A stretch of DNA of 6,578 nt from Caldifarciminota bacterium (lineage in GTDB: Bacteria > Hydrothermota > Tepidihabitantia > Tepidihabitantales > Tepidihabitantaceae), in assembly GCA_903908785.1 (NCBI GenBank), contig CAIVTL010000515.1, positions 1 through 6,578 on the forward strand. The letters run 5' to 3'. Every line of letters begins with the position of its first letter. The stretch's first letter is position 1. The translations under genes and the position numbers were made by a program. Below the pieces are notes generated by a model. The model was not told where the DNA came from. It saw only the letters and a list, made by a program, of their open reading frames with translations, and did no database searches. Shown in pieces: positions 5,790 through 6,578 of this stretch.

Positions 5790-5819
5790 TTGCCGGCCCT
5801 CGCAAGCGAGGGCCGGCAA
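5790..5819 (-). terminator. Long GC-rich 3' hairpin of the FN3 protein gene
   Basis: TTGCCGGCCCTCGC (5790-5803) and its exact reverse complement (5806-5819) form a 14-bp inverted repeat. Only AA lies between the arms, so the folded RNA would have about 13 pairs closed by a four-base loop. It lies 23 bases past the stop codon at 5843. The - strand tail CACUUCUCC has no U-run, so it is either a non-canonical terminator or a 3' stabilising structure. The rest of this gap (5700-5789) shows nothing I can support. Confidence 0.6.
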
Positions 5820-5842
5820 TGATGAAGTGCTCCGCTATGGCG

Positions 5843-6578
5843 CTAGTGCTCGATAAGGCGCAGATTCGGCACCAGTTGGAACCAGGTCTGCACGTCGGCG
5901 ATGCCCTGAAGAGTATCGACGTCGACCGTATGTGTCAAAACGAAGTGGCCGTCCTCAGTATGACCGGCGATGAGGATGGGCAACGAGTCGATAGTGCGGC
6001 TGTTCGTGTAGCGCGATTGGAAGTAACGGGGAAGCGGGTCATTCTCGGTCGCAGCGCTGTCGAGATACGCGAACTCGGTTATGTGCCAGTTCGCCGCCGG
6101 GACTCCACCGCCCGGGTCGGAGGGACCAAGGTAGGGGCTTGCCAGCGAGTAAAACGGCCCGGCGAAGCCCGGGGCAAAGTCGGTCACGTAGAAGTCGACC
6201 TGTTCGGCGCTGTCGACCACCGTCATGTCGTATAGTGTGACTTCGCCGGTCGTCCGGTTCCAGCCGTAGCCGGTATTCCCGTTTCCGTTCAACTCCGGAA
6301 CCCACAGCAACCCGGTCTCTATCGGGGTCGTGCCCGGCGTCTCACTGGACGTGATCCGCGCGCTGTCGTACACCGCTGTGACTTCGTACTGGCCGGTCCG
6401 GCGGGCCGGGTCGTGGACGAATTCCAGCGACTGCGTGCCGCCCACCGAATCAAACAGGGCGGCGCCGGTCTCCCGGAAGGAGACAACGTATCGGCTCGGG
6501 ACCGAATCGACCGGAGCCAACCACGTAATTTCGACCGTGCTGTCGGTGGCGGCGGCAAGCGCGAGGCCGTGCGGCTCG
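5843..6578 (-). CDS. Fibronectin type III domain protein, C-terminal part
   Basis: The frame is open to the right edge, so only the last 244 residues are visible and the start lies outside. An in-frame TTG at 6520 is inside the FN3 domain and is not a credible start. The first 78 or so visible residues form a fibronectin type III domain, with PHGLALAAATDSTVEITW as the A-B strand pattern, RYVVSFRE as the C strand and GQYEVTAVYDS near the end. The remaining 165 residues (from about GLLWVPELNG to the C-terminal NLRLIEH) match no family I recognise. They are rich in Asp, Gly, Tyr and Thr and read as beta-rich extracellular sequence. Unlike the neighbouring peptidase there is no FlgD/type IX sorting-type tail. 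FN3 domains commonly mediate binding in secreted proteins; the actual function is unknown. Confidence 0.85.
   Translation of the reverse strand, partial: EPHGLALAAATDSTVEITWLAPVDSVPSRYVVSFRETGAALFDSVGGTQSLEFVHDPARRTGQYEVTAVYDSARITSSETPGTTPIETGLLWVPELNGNGNTGYGWNRTTGEVTLYDMTVVDSAEQVDFYVTDFAPGFAGPFYSLASPYLGPSDPGGGVPAANWHITEFAYLDSAATENDPLPRYFQSRYTNSRTIDSLPILIAGHTEDGHFVLTHTVDVDTLQGIADVQTWFQLVPNLRLIEH

Noticed and set aside
5819..6235. A 138-codon + strand frame at the right side
   Set aside because: It is antisense to the FN3 protein, starts at the edge of the 3' hairpin, has no ribosome site and shows no domain pattern.

Overview
The window is a high-GC bacterial segment with four protein genes. 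The first is on the + strand and the other three are on the - strand. Secreted proteins with stacked beta-sandwich domains, a C-terminal domain of the FlgD/type IX sorting type, and many seven-base intergenic repeats suggest an uncultured lineage such as candidate division WOR-3 or another FCB-like phylum. This placement is an inference from style and was not confirmed by a search.

Left part (1-859): a heptamer repeat lies directly in front of the ribosome binding site of iorB, the gamma-type subunit of indolepyruvate:ferredoxin oxidoreductase (56-637). Its usual partner iorA would lie left of the window. The 222-base convergent gap after iorB holds two more arrays with a seven-base period, each with a different unit, and a GC-rich hairpin that ends the opposing gene.

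Middle part (860-5842): two - strand genes encode exported proteins, and each has its own promoter, leader and 3' hairpin. One is a small lipoprotein with a PKD/cadherin-like domain and a region resembling a P-domain (860-1588). It is driven by a fully consensus sigma70-type promoter whose -35 hexamer sits in the loop of an inverted repeat, and its leader carries a perfect 18-bp palindrome. The other is a 1247-residue gingipain-type cysteine peptidase (family C25; 1832-5575) with a signal peptide, propeptide, catalytic domain, Ig-like domain, two homologous CARDB-like repeats, a nidogen-like beta domain and a C-terminal sorting-type domain.

Right part (5843-6578): the C-terminal 244 residues of a third - strand gene, with a fibronectin type III domain followed by a region I do not recognise. 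The gene runs off the right edge.

The three - strand genes look like separate transcription units for envelope or extracellular proteins, next to an unrelated catabolic gene. I see no RNA genes, CRISPR array, transposase or phage genes. The most unusual signals are the heptamer arrays and the dyads around the lipoprotein promoter.
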